DNA from: Sorghum bicolor
Taxonomy: Eukaryota > Streptophyta > Magnoliopsida > Poales > Poaceae
DNA: 64,000 nucleotides
Assembly: GCF_000003195.3 (NCBI RefSeq)
Contig: NC_012879.2
Coordinates: 27,375,564 to 27,439,563, forward strand
Direction: 5' to 3'
Position 1 is the stretch's first letter. The number at the start of each line of letters is the position of its first letter. This document shows positions 31,472 to 43,142 of this stretch, piece by piece. A model generated the notes under the pieces. It was not told the origin of the DNA and did no database searches. It worked only from the letters and a program-made list of their open reading frames with translations. Position numbers and translations under genes: made by a program.

Positions 31472-32923
31472 TGTTGACGGTCCTTAATGCTCACATTTAA
31501 CCGTCAACTAATCATGAAAAAAGGATCCAAATGCAACCGACACCTAGACTTAGCGTTTCATCTGACAGATTTCCACGAGTTTTGGTGTTTGTCTACTTCT
31601 GCAGGGGGTTATCAGGAAATACGAAGAAAAGGCCCACACGTCGGGTTTACATAGAGAATTAATGTGTGCAGTAATTTTCAATAATCAGGAAGACTCTAGA
31701 AGCAACTCGACCGAAGCGAAGCCGAGACGGGCCTGACCAGGGCTGCCACCCTGGTACAAGCACCAATCACAGAATGAAGTACACCATTACAAAGATCTCA
31801 TCGAGCTGATCGAAATGCATATATTATTTGCTATATTTGGAGTTCAAAATCAAGAGATATTAATAAAAGACAGACTCCACATAAAAGAGCTGCGGGATTA
31901 ATTGGGCCAAAATCAGATTTTGGTCCATTAAGGCCTTTGTGCATTTTAATGAGATATGGTGGAAAGTTTAGTACTACATCGCCTGCTGAACCAAAAACGC
32001 ACGAAGGAGGAGGACTATATAAGCAAGGCCCCTGGCCCCAGGAGGAGAAGACATCATTATAGAGTTGAGAGGTGCCCTCGAAGGATAACCTTTCCTCTAT
32101 AGAGAATTAGGGCTAGACATTCCAATGTAGTAGATTAGTTCTAGTCGGGAGTTAGGGAGAGTGGAGCTGCGCTCCGGTTCTGGAGAAGTCTTCAGAGTTT
32201 TGGTATGTCTTTATTATAAGACTTATGCTTTAATATATTTATCTTCTCTATTTATTTTTATGCCTTTATTATTATCGAGTATTGTAGTTGTTATATTTTG
32301 GCATAGGATCTCCGTTCGCATCGATTGCTCTAGTTATTCATGGTAATTAGAGTTGTAATCATTAGTGTAGACGTGGTGTCTATACTATAGGTTACCTAAA
32401 GTTGTACCCAGTCCTACGGATTGTTGTGGTAGCCCTAGGGTAGTGACAGCCCTAACGGTCGACGTACTCCACCTCGTTCGGATTGGTGTTTGTAGGACCG
32501 TAGTCAGAGCTTCCCAGCCCCCTTCTCATCTCTTTATGTGGTTGGTGTTCTGATATCCCAAAGTGCTAATATGTGATTGCTATATCTATTCATTCTTTGT
32601 TATGATAGAACTGAAGTAATAGAGAAGTATACAGGAACCCAGGTCTCTCCCGTTGTCCTCCCGCTATGGCTATCTACGCATTTATCATAGAATTCTCACC
32701 TTTATATTATTACCTATCATATGTCATTTACCCCTACTTTAGTCTAGTTAGTTTATTAAATTAGTAGATGCATGATAGTAAGTTATCAGATTCTTTGACC
32801 TTAGCTTCCCAGTGGTAAAATATAAATAACGATACCTGGAATACTCCCGGTAAAATGCTACGATGATGTTCTGTGCGCTTGCGGAATTTTTCTTATTCTT
32901 ATTGCACTTAACGAATGTCAGCA
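31472..32923 (+). repeat. Athila-like LTR, left (1452 bp)
   Basis: Starts TGTTGACGG, ends GTCAGCA; the PBS follows 8 bases later. TATATAAG at 32016-32023 in GGACTATATAAGCAAGG is a likely TATA box. No coding region is supported. Confidence 0.85.
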
Positions 32924-32931
32924 AGCATTTT

Positions 32932-32949
32932 TGGCGCCGTTGCCAGGGA
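32932..32949 (+). other. Primer-binding site (tRNA-Asp type), left Athila-like fragment
   Basis: TGGCGCCGTTGCCAGGGA matches the complement of plant tRNA-Asp 3' end (CCCCGGCAACGGCGCCA) except for one base. Confidence 0.85.
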
Positions 32950-33004
32950 AGTAATTGGTGTGAAGATTTTTATAATGATCTTGATGTCTGCTAATTTAAT
33001 GTAT

Positions 33005-35105
33005 CAGTAGGTTTATTGTATTTATCTTTTCTGCATTTGTTTTTAGCATATTTATTTCTCCATAACATATTTATCTTTCTGCATTATTATTGCATTAGAA
33101 AATATAATAAAAATATTTTATATAACTCATTGCATCTTAAATACTAAAACCCCATGTGAATAAATTGTGTGGTGTGTAAAAGCCCACACGAATATTCACC
33201 GTGGTGGAATAAAAAAATATATAAAAATAAATAAACATGCTTTCATCCTGTTCCATTTCCTTTTTGCTTCATAGAAAGATTAAAACCCAAAAAAATATAT
33301 ATATTGAGAAAGAGATGTTGTTGAAACTCTGCTTAGAAAAAGAATTAAGAAAAATCTAAAAAGCTTGGACAACTAAGGATTAAGTGGCCAACTACTAATG
33401 TTTAATCGGTGCCACAAGTTTTGTTGTCTATTTGAGTTTAACATGGTTTAAAGAGAGAATCCCCAATGATCAAGATATCATCATCAACTTGGAAGCGCTG
33501 CAGTCATCACTGACATTTTGAAGCTAAAGAATATTGAAGAACATCTGTGTTGTGCAGATTCAAGATTAAAGACTATGTCAACATTCAGCTTGGGGGAAAG
33601 CAATCCCGTTATCTTCGCGATTCAGGCTTTAAGTAAAAGAGTGAAGAATAACAACAAGGAAATTTTTCAATATCGATTTGAGAAGTCCTGAGATAAATTC
33701 AGAATGGAGATAAAGAGGGAGACACATGAAGTTTAACAATTTGCACAAGAAAGACATAGCTCGTCCATCATAGAGAGATAATCCATGGAACGAGACGAAG
33801 AGTGCCACGAACAAGATGCACAACCATTGAGAAAGAAAAGCTTCCACAAGGTGATAGTGTACCATCACTCTTCAATTAAGGTAACATCTTAAGGTATGTG
33901 ACTGTCACTGTTATAAGCTTCTCCTTGATTCTGGCATGCATATGGATAAAAAGACAAACATGTATGATTTATAACTTCAAATTAACCAACACAATTGATT
34001 CAACATGTTTAGTCCTTTAATATTTGTTCTCGGTACTACCTTCTTGATCCCACACTCTTAACCATATGAGCTAAAATGTTGCACATCCGATCTTTGGAAA
34101 ATGATAGTCATATAAAGAAAAAAATATTTACTTAGATAGATTATCTTTCCATAAGGTTGAGTGATCTGATCTGACAAATGTTTTAAATGCTACACTCATG
34201 ATCTTATCATCCATCAACTTTATCTTGCTCACTATGCTTAAGGTTAGAGAAGAACAAATACACTTTTGGTTCTGTTGGTGTTTTCCACCAACAGGGCCCA
34301 TGCACTTGATCTCTGCCTTTTCTCTATGAGAAGGATACACTTTGAGCAAAAACATAGAGGAGTTTTCCAACTCTCAGACTCTACCAAGTGAAGGATCTGG
34401 ATCTACGAGCATAAACACACTGAGGAGGATGCTGCCAACGCCGCACTTCGAACTGCTGGGCAAACAAAAAACATGGGTGACACCGTATCAAGAGGTGTAG
34501 ATGTCAAGGTCCACACCTGACTCAAATGACGCACCTAAAAAAATGAACACGGTGAGAAGTCTTGTTCAGAAGACTTAAAACATTGAACCCTCGCCGAAAG
34601 GTAAAATCGGTAGTTATCCATATTTATCCTTTTTGCATTCATTTTTTCTTAAATTATTTACTTTCCTTAAATAGCTTGTTAGTTAATCATGCTATCTTGA
34701 AAATAAAATAAAAATGTTAAAAACAGTAAGGCCCATGTGAGTATGCTCGTGGCATAAAACCCATTCACTATGGTGGCGTAAAAATAAAATAAATATATTC
34801 TTGTCCTGTAAAAATCAAAATATCAAAATAAATTTATGATGCTACTAAAGAGAGTAATATTTATTAGAGGAAGCTCAACATGATAAAGGCTAAGAGATTT
34901 TATGCTAACACTTAACCAGTTCCACAAAGCTTTTTTGTCTATTTGAGCTCCACAGAATTCAAGGATCAAGGAACAATAGTAGACGGAGGATATCCTAATC
35001 GGTATCAGGGTGCTGCCAACATTCAAATACACCTACCCCACCTGCTAGCTACATCAGAAGAAATTACGTTAAAATCCAGCTTGGGGGAGAGCACCCCCAT
35101 TTATC
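33005..35105. repeat. Imperfect direct repeat in degenerate Athila-like sequence
   Basis: About 33005-33615 and 34610-35105 share order and wording (CCCATGTGA..., CACNNTGGTGG..., GCCACAAGTTTTGTTGTCTATTTGAG versus TTCCACAAAGCTTTTTTGTCTATTTGAG), and both end in AGCTTGGGGGA. They are two diverged copies of the same non-coding retroelement region. Between and after them (33616-34609, 35106-35680) is AT-rich sequence with no supported gene; a 9-bp-arm palindrome (CTGTTGGTG/CACCAACAG) lies at 34272-34294. Confidence 0.6.
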
Positions 35106-35680
35106 CAGCTAAGTGTTTCTACTCACATTTTTACTTTAGGCAAATAATAAAAAAATGCATAATCATAATAACCCAATTAAACAGTTTGTGTTTATATATA
35201 TCTTTGCTTAGTTTTCTAAATAAATAAATAAAGTGTCTATGCCAAACTGAACTTCAATGATAAACCCTTACATGGATATGATGAATAGTTGCTCTGCCAA
35301 GTACCTAGTTTTCAAATTTGGGCTCTCTCTCAAGTTTAGGCATAACTGTTATAATTTAAAGCTTGCTCTGAACCTGAATTTGCGGAAAGAGTACCTGATT
35401 AAAAGTCTAAGTCGTTAAAAGATATGATATGGGAAGGTTGAGCTGCTGTTTATCTGTTTCCAGAGATGCTAGAATTCTGGAGAATTTTATCTTTGAAAAT
35501 CTTTAAAATGTTGCATGATGAGTTCCTATATGATGAGAGTTTAAAATCCTACCACAGCCATATATACAAGCTTATTAGACTATACACCATGCATTTAATT
35601 TTTACTGCTTATGAGCATTGAGTGTGGTCAAGCTGTGTAGACCCTTAGGAGCTTGTCATGCGGTTAAAATCAAGATTCCC

Positions 35681-36628
35681 TTAGGAGCCTGAGTGTCTAG
35701 TGTCTCCACACTCCTCACAAGTCATGTGAGAGTCGTAGATGTGCATAACTTCTTTCTTATCTCCGGCTCTATCATCGAGCTTCTTCATGAGCAGGTCTAG
35801 CTTTGCAGACAGCAAGTCTACTTCCTTGAGCTGATGCATATCTCCACCTCTCTTGCGTGTTTGGGTTCTCTCTTCATTCTAGCTTTGGTTGGACGCCATC
35901 TTCTCCATAAGAGCTGTGGCTTGTGATATGGTGAGTGATAAGAATGCTCCTCCGGCTGCAGCATCCATGGTCTCTCGGGCACTGTTGCTGAGCCCATGAT
36001 AAAACGTCTGCATTAGTAGCCAACTCTCCATTTCATGATAGGGACATTCTAGGATGTAGTCTAGAAAGCGCTCCCATGCTTCTGGAACAGATTCATCATT
36101 TTGTTGCTGAAAACTTGTAATCTTCCCACGGAGAGCATTGGTCTTGCCCATGGGAAAGAACTTAGCCAGGAAGTTTGTTGAGCAGAGTGCCCACGTAGTA
36201 TTTTTCTCCTTTGTAGCATAGAACCACTGCTTCGCTCTTCCTAACAGTGAGAATGGGAAGAGGCGAAGTAGTATAGCATCTTTGGAAACTCCTGATATGG
36301 TGAATGTGTTGCAAATCTCCAGGAAGTGTTGTAGATGAGCACTAGTATCTTCATGTGCCTTCCCACAGAACTGGTTGGATTGCACCATGTTGATAAGTCC
36401 AGGCTTGAGCTCAAAGTTGCCATCGATCTCTGCAGCAGGTCCAATGCGGATGTTGTCCGTAGTGGGAGCTGAGAACTCGCGGATTGATTTGTTCGCCATG
36501 GCTTCGAACTCTGAAGACAAATTTCCGGTGATCTTCTTGATTGGATGAAGCTTCTTGCTAAAGTGTTGATGATCTCTTCTTGAGCTTGGCTCTAGTTCTT
36601 CTGAATAACGCATCGGGATTGTCAACAA
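35681..36628 (-). pseudogene. gag: Athila-like gag
   Basis: The minus-strand frame has an Athila-type capsid: AHLQHFLEICNTF, ILLRLFPFSLLGRAKQWFY, FLAKFFPMGKTNALRGKI, ESWLLMQTFYHGL. A TAG at 35879 interrupts MASNQS; the same frame continues (HQLKEVDLLSAKLDLLMKKL) to a partial zinc knuckle CEECGDTRHSG and stops at 35681, where homology ends. The 5' limit 36628 is only where the frame opens, not a supported start; the PBS is at 36791-36808. Protease and pol are absent. Confidence 0.84.
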
Positions 36629-36790
36629 AATTTCCTAGAAGATGTCTTCTATTCATACATTCCCCTACATAAGATAAAATAGAAAAATATCGGGGTGAAA
36701 CTGTATGAGAGAATAGATAAGCTCAATCATATTAGTGATGCGAATGATAACTCAAAATCTTTTATTCCATTCTTGATTAGTAATCAACCT

Positions 36791-36808
36791 TCCTCGGCAA
36801 CGGCGCCA
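36791..36808 (-). other. Primer-binding site (tRNA-Asp type), right Athila-like fragment
   Basis: TGGCGCCGTTGCCGAGGA on the minus strand, 8 bases inside the LTR end; a near-perfect complement to the tRNA-Asp 3' end. Confidence 0.87.
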
Positions 36809-36816
36809 AAAATGCT

Positions 36817-38469
36817 TGTTGGGTATTCTTAACATCATTACCAAAAGTAGACCAAGTTCTCTAAATCTAGTAACAGTGCTAAAAATGCCAAACCTATCCC
36901 ACATACCACTTAAGCCAAGTTGTCATCCCCAGCATGACATGAGAGACGCGGTATTGAAATATCCAATTGCTCTTCTAAATAAATAATGAATGGGATCTGC
37001 AAGCGCACAGATTAATACCGATGTAGCATTTTAACCGGAAAGTATTCCAGGTATCGTTATTTATATTTTTACCACAGGGAAGGGATTAACAATCATCAAT
37101 ATTGATTACAGAATAGAACATGAGATTGAGTATCTATCATTGCATGTATAATTGAGAACATTTATCTAACTCTTTCATACAGGGATAAGTGTCACATAAA
37201 GGATATATGAAATAATAAATAGTGACAAGATAATTAGTCTGATCAGCCACATATAAATATGATAAGCACCTCAATTAGATACTCTAGAAAGTCATTAGCA
37301 TGGAATTAGAACGAACTACAAGAATATTTCCTAAGTTATTCTCAACTATATAGTCTAGCATTATCATAGTTAGTGCAAGCATACTTAGCAATCATTGTGA
37401 GACAAGACTACGCCCATGCATAGTGATATTAGCAAGGTAAATGAGAAACATAGCAATCACTCCCCTGTAGTAATATTGCTCTGCCAGCCCAATACACGAG
37501 AGGGGGACTATATAAGAATCAATGAAGCTGTCACTATCACGAACTACCCCACGATCTGGCATATTGGGTACAATCACAGATAAATACGGTATAAGCACCA
37601 CGCCTACACAATATCTATCATTTACCCATGGATCCGATGGATAAACGCTATACGATCCTAAGCATGTATATAGATCCAATCTAACTAAGCCAAGTATATA
37701 ACTATGATAAACTAAGAACAATATAATCTTGAATATAAGCAAGTAGAGCAAAGTCATAAGCAATATATTGAAGTATACCAAAGTCATATTCATAATATTG
37801 AAGAACAAAGATAATTAGAAGAACAATTAGAAGCGCAATTAGAGAATTACCAAGAATCCTCCTGACAGATCCGGAAACCAATCGAAGATTGACTCCTTCT
37901 AGTTCTAATCATATGTAGCTATGCTAATCTAGATATCTAATTGATATGGTGGCTCTAATCTTGATCAGAGGCTTCTTCTCCCTTGAAGAATAATGAATTA
38001 GGGTTGAGAGGCTCTCTCCTCTAGGGGCCAGGGGGTCTGGTTTTATAGTCCCTTCAAGTGAATATGGGCCGTTGGATCAAACCGACTTAGATTGAATGGT
38101 TATCCTTGATCCTTTAGGTCGGTGGAGATCTCCCGAGAAACAGAGTCCTGATTGGGCTCCAGGTCAGGGCGGGCGCCCAAGGCAGGAGGACGGGCGCCCT
38201 GCCTCTGGCCCTGTTCGGCCTCCGCTTTCTTCCCATGGCTTCTAGAGTCTGCTAGATGTAATATAATTGCACGGCACGTTAATATCTCTATGTAATCCTG
38301 ACGTGTGGGCCTTTCTTCCGTATTTCCTGATAACCCCCTGCAGAAATAGACAAACACCAAAACTTGTGGAATTCTGTCAGATAAAACCCTAAGTCTAGAT
38401 GTTGATTTTATTTGGATCCTTTTCTTTGTTTATTTGATAATTAAATTTGATACTTAAGGACCGTCAACA
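36817..38469 (-). repeat. Athila-like LTR, right (1653 bp)
   Basis: Its outer end on the minus strand, TGTTGACGGTCCTTAAG, aligns with the left LTR start, and long blocks agree (for example GTTTTGGTGTTTGTCTA and GCAGGGGGTTATCAGGAAAT). It ends ACCCAACA before the PBS. A TATAAAAC box on the minus strand is near 38040-38048. No gene is supported inside. Confidence 0.85.
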
Positions 38470-38958
38470 GACGATACAACGAGGCAGCCAACGAACTTGC
38501 TAGTCCTATGGAGCTTAAGGACGACGCCAAGCAGGGCTACAAAATATACCCCGTTCTTCATGGTCTACGGCTCCGAGGCCGTGCTTCCAACAGACCTTGA
38601 GTATGGGTCACCTCGACTCAAAGCCTACAATGAGTAGACAAATAAGGTGACCCAAGAGAACGCGGTCGATCAGCTCGAGGAAACTCGAGACATGGCTCTC
38701 CTCAACTCTGCAAGGTACTAGCATAAGCTCCGAAGATACCACGACAAGCACGTGCGCAAAAGGGATCTGAACATGGGCGATCTCGTCCTACGACGACGAC
38801 AAAGTAATCAAGGGTGCCACAAGCTGACTCCACCATGGGAAGGCCCATACGTGGTGGCCGAGGTCTTGAAGCCGGTAACGTACAAGCTCATGGACGAAAA
38901 AGGGGCGGTCATCACCAACGCGTGGAACATCGAATAGCTACGTCGCTTCTACCCTTAG
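38470..38958 (+). pseudogene. pol: RNase H tip fused to integrase C-terminus of copy C
   Basis: Begins with RRYNEAANELA from the extra RNase H (copy B: RRYNEAADELA), then jumps within a few bases to the late integrase (LWSL; ATKYTPFFMVYG is shifted in frame), skipping about 1.0 kb that B has. The C-terminal part is good: RKRDLNMGDLVLRRRQ, LTPPWEGPYVVAEVLKP, NAWNIE, TAG (CAG in B), LRRFYP, TAG at 38956. TAG also replaces CAG or TGG codons upstream (NE-TNKV, ARY-HKL). Confidence 0.85.
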
Positions 38959-39386
38959 AGCTTTGAAGCTTTGCATTTTCATGCATACTTTGTACCAAGA
39001 TCTTATGAATAAATATATGAATAAAGGAGAATACCTTTTCAAGTAGTTTACGCTATGACCAAACAAATCTCGACGGTAGGAGGAAGTCCCAACTATGACC
39101 CATCATAGTTGATACTCCCTCGGGGGCTAGCAGGGCCCCCCAGGTTCCTAAAAATCAAATGACTTTTTCTTTTTTTAAGTCCTAAATGAAACTTCACAAG
39201 ATCATGTAGCAAAGGCACCTCGAGCCCCTTAAGGGCCGAGAAACGTCGAGCCTGAGAACCCCTACGCCCCTGGGCTATAGCAACTCTACTCACTTCCTCA
39301 CCTTAAGGCAATCGAAGACGCCTTAACGAAAGATCGAACGAGAATGCAAAATTAGGCAGAAAAGGAAACAAAGGAACTTCGAGGAT
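38959..39386 (+). other. 3' non-coding region of copy C
   Basis: Aligns in reverse with 56800-57246 of copy B (shared CTTTGTACCAAGA, a hairpin, CCCTCGGGGGCTA, GGCACCTCGAGCCCC). No coding region is supported. It is cut at 39386 by element Y before the antisense gene would be reached. Confidence 0.75.
39090..39111. repeat. Hairpin downstream of C pol
   Basis: Arms CAACTATGA/TCATAGTTG with loop CCCA. The same hairpin with a compensatory outer pair lies at 57077-57096 in copy B, and in both it is followed by a polypurine-tract-like CCCTCGGGGGCTA. Confidence 0.8.
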
Positions 39387-41418
39387 TGTTGGCATTTATT
39401 AACGTCATCACTAAGAACAGGGTTTAATCCGTCCTCAGCAACGATGTCAGAAATGTCGTGATAACACTTATTAATGCAATCACCAAGATTAGAGTATAAA
39501 TATATCCTAAGCAACGGTGCCAGAAATGATTGTTAGCGTTTCTTAGCATCGCTACCTAGAATAGGGTTCTGCTCTACTCATGATAATGACGACATTGGTA
39601 GTGTTATATTTGCAGATCCGTAGCATCACCACCTTGAACAGGAAGCTAGATCTACCTTCCCGATAACGGCCCTTATTACCGTTACGGTAGTGTTCTAGTT
39701 CTTAATCATGGTAGTGGCACTAGGATTGCCATGTTGGTATTCCTTAACAAGTCACTAGCTCGGCACATGTCTAGCAACAGTGTTAAGTATATACCGGGGT
39801 GATAGTTCCTTAGGTTTGGAGTTTAGGTACCGCAAGCGGACAGGAATTATCGTGTAGCATTTCAACCCGGGGATTTACCGAGTGTCGTATTTATAAGTTC
39901 GCTCTAAGGAAGGCTTAATATGTTAAGGATTCTAAGATAAGCATAGATCAAAGTAATTATGATAGCAATAACGGAATCAAGGGTCATAGGAGGAGATAAA
40001 CATTTATATGTAGAATAGTGATCCATCACAATCTAGGCATGGCATATGGGCTAAGGAATAAAAAGAGACTAAAAGAATGAACTGAATCAAAGAATAAACA
40101 AACAACCTATTGGAGCAGGTGTGGTCCTAGATACAGATCATGTCATAGAACAAGTTAATCATGTAATTATACTAGTTAGATCTAGTCTTGTGTTTAGATG
40201 GTTTGGGAGGTTACGCGAGTACTGGTCTACCAGCAACCTCCGCAACTATTTAGACTCCTACACCCTAGCCGAACGTGGGGGAATGCCAAGGACGGACAGG
40301 GCTGTCACCACCTGCCGCCATCCCCTAAACCGTGGACTAGGACAATGCATTTACCCAGCCTTTACACCCAAGCACCATGCTTACATGCAAAGAACCTACT
40401 CGGACTACCCCGGGTCCCCGACCCTACGGATCGACATGTAAGAAGCCCGAGCCTACTCAAAAGAGCATGATAAACCCCCATCTTCACACAAAGCTATTTC
40501 TAGGCAATTAATTAACATGAAGCAATTAGACTAAAGTCCTAAGTGAGAACAATACAACATACACTTAGCACTAGTTCACATAATACACTACTAGCCCTAG
40601 GGTAGCATTATACTATAAGAACTATATACTAAAATGTATGTCATATCATTTCCACTAGAACTATATTCTAGTTCATATGCTAGCATCATAAAACATGGCC
40701 TATGATCTATATCATATACCATAGCATAAGAACTATACTCTAGTTAATATGAAGAACTATATCGGACATGATAAGGCATGGACTTGGAGTAAAGATATTC
40801 TTTATTCATACCGAAGTTTCTCTCCTAGGAGCCAAGCCCTCCTTGATAGCTCACCCAACTCTCTCTAAAAGCTTAAAGGGAAAAACTAAGAAGAGGTAGT
40901 GCCCAAATGCCTTGAAGGTGGAGTGTTGATTGTGAATGTGATGATATGAATGGAGCCTCCCTGTCCCCCTCCTTAAATAGGTGGGCAAGGTCGGTTTCCC
41001 AGGGTGTAAACTGCAATTTGCACACGGGGACTGCGGGAGGATAGGCTCAGCACCACCTCTGCGAAAGGCGGTGCCGAGATGGGCTGGGCCAGGGTTGGCC
41101 GACCCTAGGGGGCAGCCACCCCCTGGTGGGCCCCGCTGGCCATGGCGCGAAGCCCGTTGCTTTCCTCTCGGGCCCCTGAGTCCAGATCCACTTGCAAATT
41201 GATGCACTTCTATATTGGGCTTTTGGATATTTGTTTATTTGCGCATTTTTTGACGTGTCGGATTGCGTCTTTTTATTTGCTTTCCACCTGTATGCCTGTA
41301 TATGATCTGCAAAACACAACTTGCACTACATGTGGAACTTGGTAAGCATAATACATGCTTTTCTTCCTTTGCATGGACTATGTTGGCGGGGTAAATATGT
41401 CATTCAGAACCGCCAACA
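39387..41418 (-). repeat. 3' LTR of element Y (2032 bp)
   Basis: Perfect 7-bp terminal inverted repeat TGTTGGC/GCCAACA. On the minus strand a TATTTAAG box at about 40971-40980 could be the promoter. No gene is supported inside; the proximal part is cluttered with simple degenerate sequence. Confidence 0.8.
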
Positions 41419-41434
41419 AACTCTCCCAAGCTTA
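41419..41434 (-). other. Polypurine tract of element Y
   Basis: AAGCTTGGGAGAGTT on the minus strand abuts the LTR start TGTTGGCGG, which fixes the element's orientation. From here to 42510 I see only AT-rich non-coding sequence. Confidence 0.75.
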
Positions 41435-42510
41435 CCCCTTGCTCGTCCTCCAGCAAGAAGCTAAGATCTTGGTTGTTGATCAGGAGTTGCTACAATATTT
41501 TCACTTCTATCCAGTACATACCTTCAAACAAGAATTCTCCTTTGAATTTTGAACAGATATGCCATGGGGCTTATTGCTCATACCTTGGGTCCTTAAGCAT
41601 TTGCAGGATGGATTTGATCAGATCGAGCGCTATGTCCCCAGTTCTTTACTTCACTTTTGTTCTAGGGTTTTTTTTATTTTCAAAACTTAGCACATTTATT
41701 TGTCAAATTAAACAATGGATCCAAAGAGAAAGTTAATCAAACCATTGAATTTTTGAAAAACTTTTTCTTTTCCATCATTCTCTTTTTGTCTATTAGAGAC
41801 ACATGGCTATGTGGCTAATTCTACTGTTGGGCACTTGCCCATTTTTTTTTTTATTTTTTCGAGGTTCCGGACACATGTCCCTTTTTATTTCCTCGTGATC
41901 TTTCTTTTTGAGGTTTCGGACACATGTCCCTTTTTATTTCCTCGGATGCTTTTTTTTCATAGCCATATGCCTTCTAACAAACTTTTGAGATGATAACATA
42001 ATGAAAATTTTTTGTTTTCAATGGTATGACAACCTCTCAAAGGGTCAACAAAGCTTAATCTAACTCAATGTGATTATTTTATTTTTGTAAAAACTACAGA
42101 ACTCTAGCGTTGTTTAGAACAGGATACTAGCAGCTCAGATCATCACAAATATATCCATTAGTTACTTTAGACTTTAGATAGAGCATTTTGCAACCCACGC
42201 ATTTAATCATTTTATTAATTTGGAGATTTCAAGGTTGAAACTACATACTGGAAAGAAATTATGATAGAGCAACTATTCATCATTTCAATAAGAAAGAAGC
42301 ATATATCTTACATCACATATAAGAGTGGAATTATATTTTTGTCTTTTTAGTATTTTTCATTTTATTTATATGCAATAATTAAAACATGAATTTAACTAAT
42401 GGAAATTTCATAAAGTAAACATGCTAATTTAAAATTAAGGATGCATGAAAATAAATATGCAATGCAGATAACCTCGGGATTGGGGGTCCTCCCCCAAGCT
42501 AGCTTCTGGC

Positions 42511-43140
42511 CTACTGATCGGGGTTGTACCCCATGTACCGCCAGAAGTCTTGGGACTGTTTCAGTAGCTGATCTTGGCGAGCTTGCATTTCTTCTTGCTG
42601 CTGCTGGTGCCAGGCCTGTTGTTGCTGTTGCCATAGCAACCCTTGCTGGTGCCACTCCACGGCCTGCTGGTGGTGCGCATCGGTGGTTTGGATGTGTTGT
42701 TGGAGAGTATCCTAGATCTCATCCGTGTGCACCACCAGTCCCCCAAGTTGAGCTTGGAGGCGCTCCAAGTCGGTTCGGCCTACTGTGGAGGCCGAAGGAT
42801 ATTCTTCTGGTGATTCGGCCCTCCAGCGCGATTGTTGTTCCCAAGCGCTGGAATCCGCCTCAGCCCACCCCTCAACACCTTGTGTCGGCATGGGTGTGTC
42901 CCACCCCGACTGGTAGATCGGCTGTGTATAGGAGGGTGGTGGCTGGGAGCTGGAAACACTACGCCTTCGCGCAGTTTCAACTGTCTGCAGATCAAAGGTT
43001 AGTCTCCTAGAGTTATACAAACGTAGACTCGGGTTAGGTAACTGGATTACGTTTGTATACCCTGGGAAATAAAACACAAGACCGCCCGCATTATCTCTTT
43101 TCAAATGGTGACCTTGGATAAGATAGGTTTCATTAATCAT
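42511..43140 (-). pseudogene. 3' accessory ORF of element Y (partial)
   Basis: The frame opens at 43140 only because Z inserted there; the true start is elsewhere. It encodes GGLVFYFPGYTNVIQLPNP, then a Ser/Pro/Gln-rich stretch (SSSQPPPSYTQPIYQSGW). After one TAG at about 42712 (expected CAG) comes a Gln/His/Trp-rich helix-like tail (QQHIQTTDAHHQQAVEW; WRYMGYNPDQ) to TAG at 42511. Its position between pol and the 3' LTR fits the extra 3' ORF region of Athila-like elements. I do not see a signal peptide or membrane segment, so an envelope role is not supported. Confidence 0.55.
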
Positions 43141-43142
43141 GG

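Larger units (their letters stand above)
31472..38469. mobile_element. Head-to-head pair of Athila-like element fragments
   Basis: Two homologous LTRs face each other: left 31472-32923 (plus), right 36817-38469 (minus). Each is followed inward by a tRNA-Asp-type primer site. The outer ends are TGTTGACGGTCCTTAA in both. The inner part holds a minus-strand gag (35681-36628) and degenerate plus-oriented non-coding sequence. Flanking pentamers differ (GTTGC left, GACGA right) and about 0.9 kb of C is missing between them, so this is a rearrangement, not one insertion. Confidence 0.82.
26363..39386 (+). mobile_element. Tat-lineage Ty3/gypsy element, copy C (rearranged)
   Basis: A plus-strand relative of A and B: 5' LTR 26363-27434, PBS 27437, gag-protease to 30634, RT to 31471, then a 7-kb Athila-like inverted pair, then RNase H/integrase remnants 38470-38958 and part of the 3' non-coding region to 39386, where element Y starts. 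The antisense gene and 3' LTR would lie beyond the window. Two internal pol segments (about 0.9 and 1.0 kb compared with B) are missing. Confidence 0.9.
39387..43142 (-). mobile_element. 3' end of a minus-strand LTR element (Y), probably Athila-like
   Basis: LTR 39387-41418 with TGTTGGC...GCCAACA ends, a polypurine tract just right of it on the minus strand, then 3' internal sequence with an ORF, cut at 43142 by the LTR of Z. Assignment to Athila rests on the AGCTTGGGGGAG motif shared with the 33-35 kb region and on the type of 3' ORF; it is tentative. Confidence 0.68.

Noticed and set aside
32161..32346. 61-codon hydrophobic ORF in the left Athila-like LTR
   Set aside because: Not visible in the right LTR at the matching place; AT-rich LTR sequence gives chance hydrophobic frames.
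34272..34294. Palindrome CTGTTGGTG/CACCAACAG as a terminator or LTR junction
   Set aside because: No coding end or element boundary nearby; kept only as a note within the degenerate region.
37392..37808. 138-codon ORF in the right Athila-like LTR
   Set aside because: AT-rich, no family motif, lies wholly within an LTR and is not seen in the left LTR.
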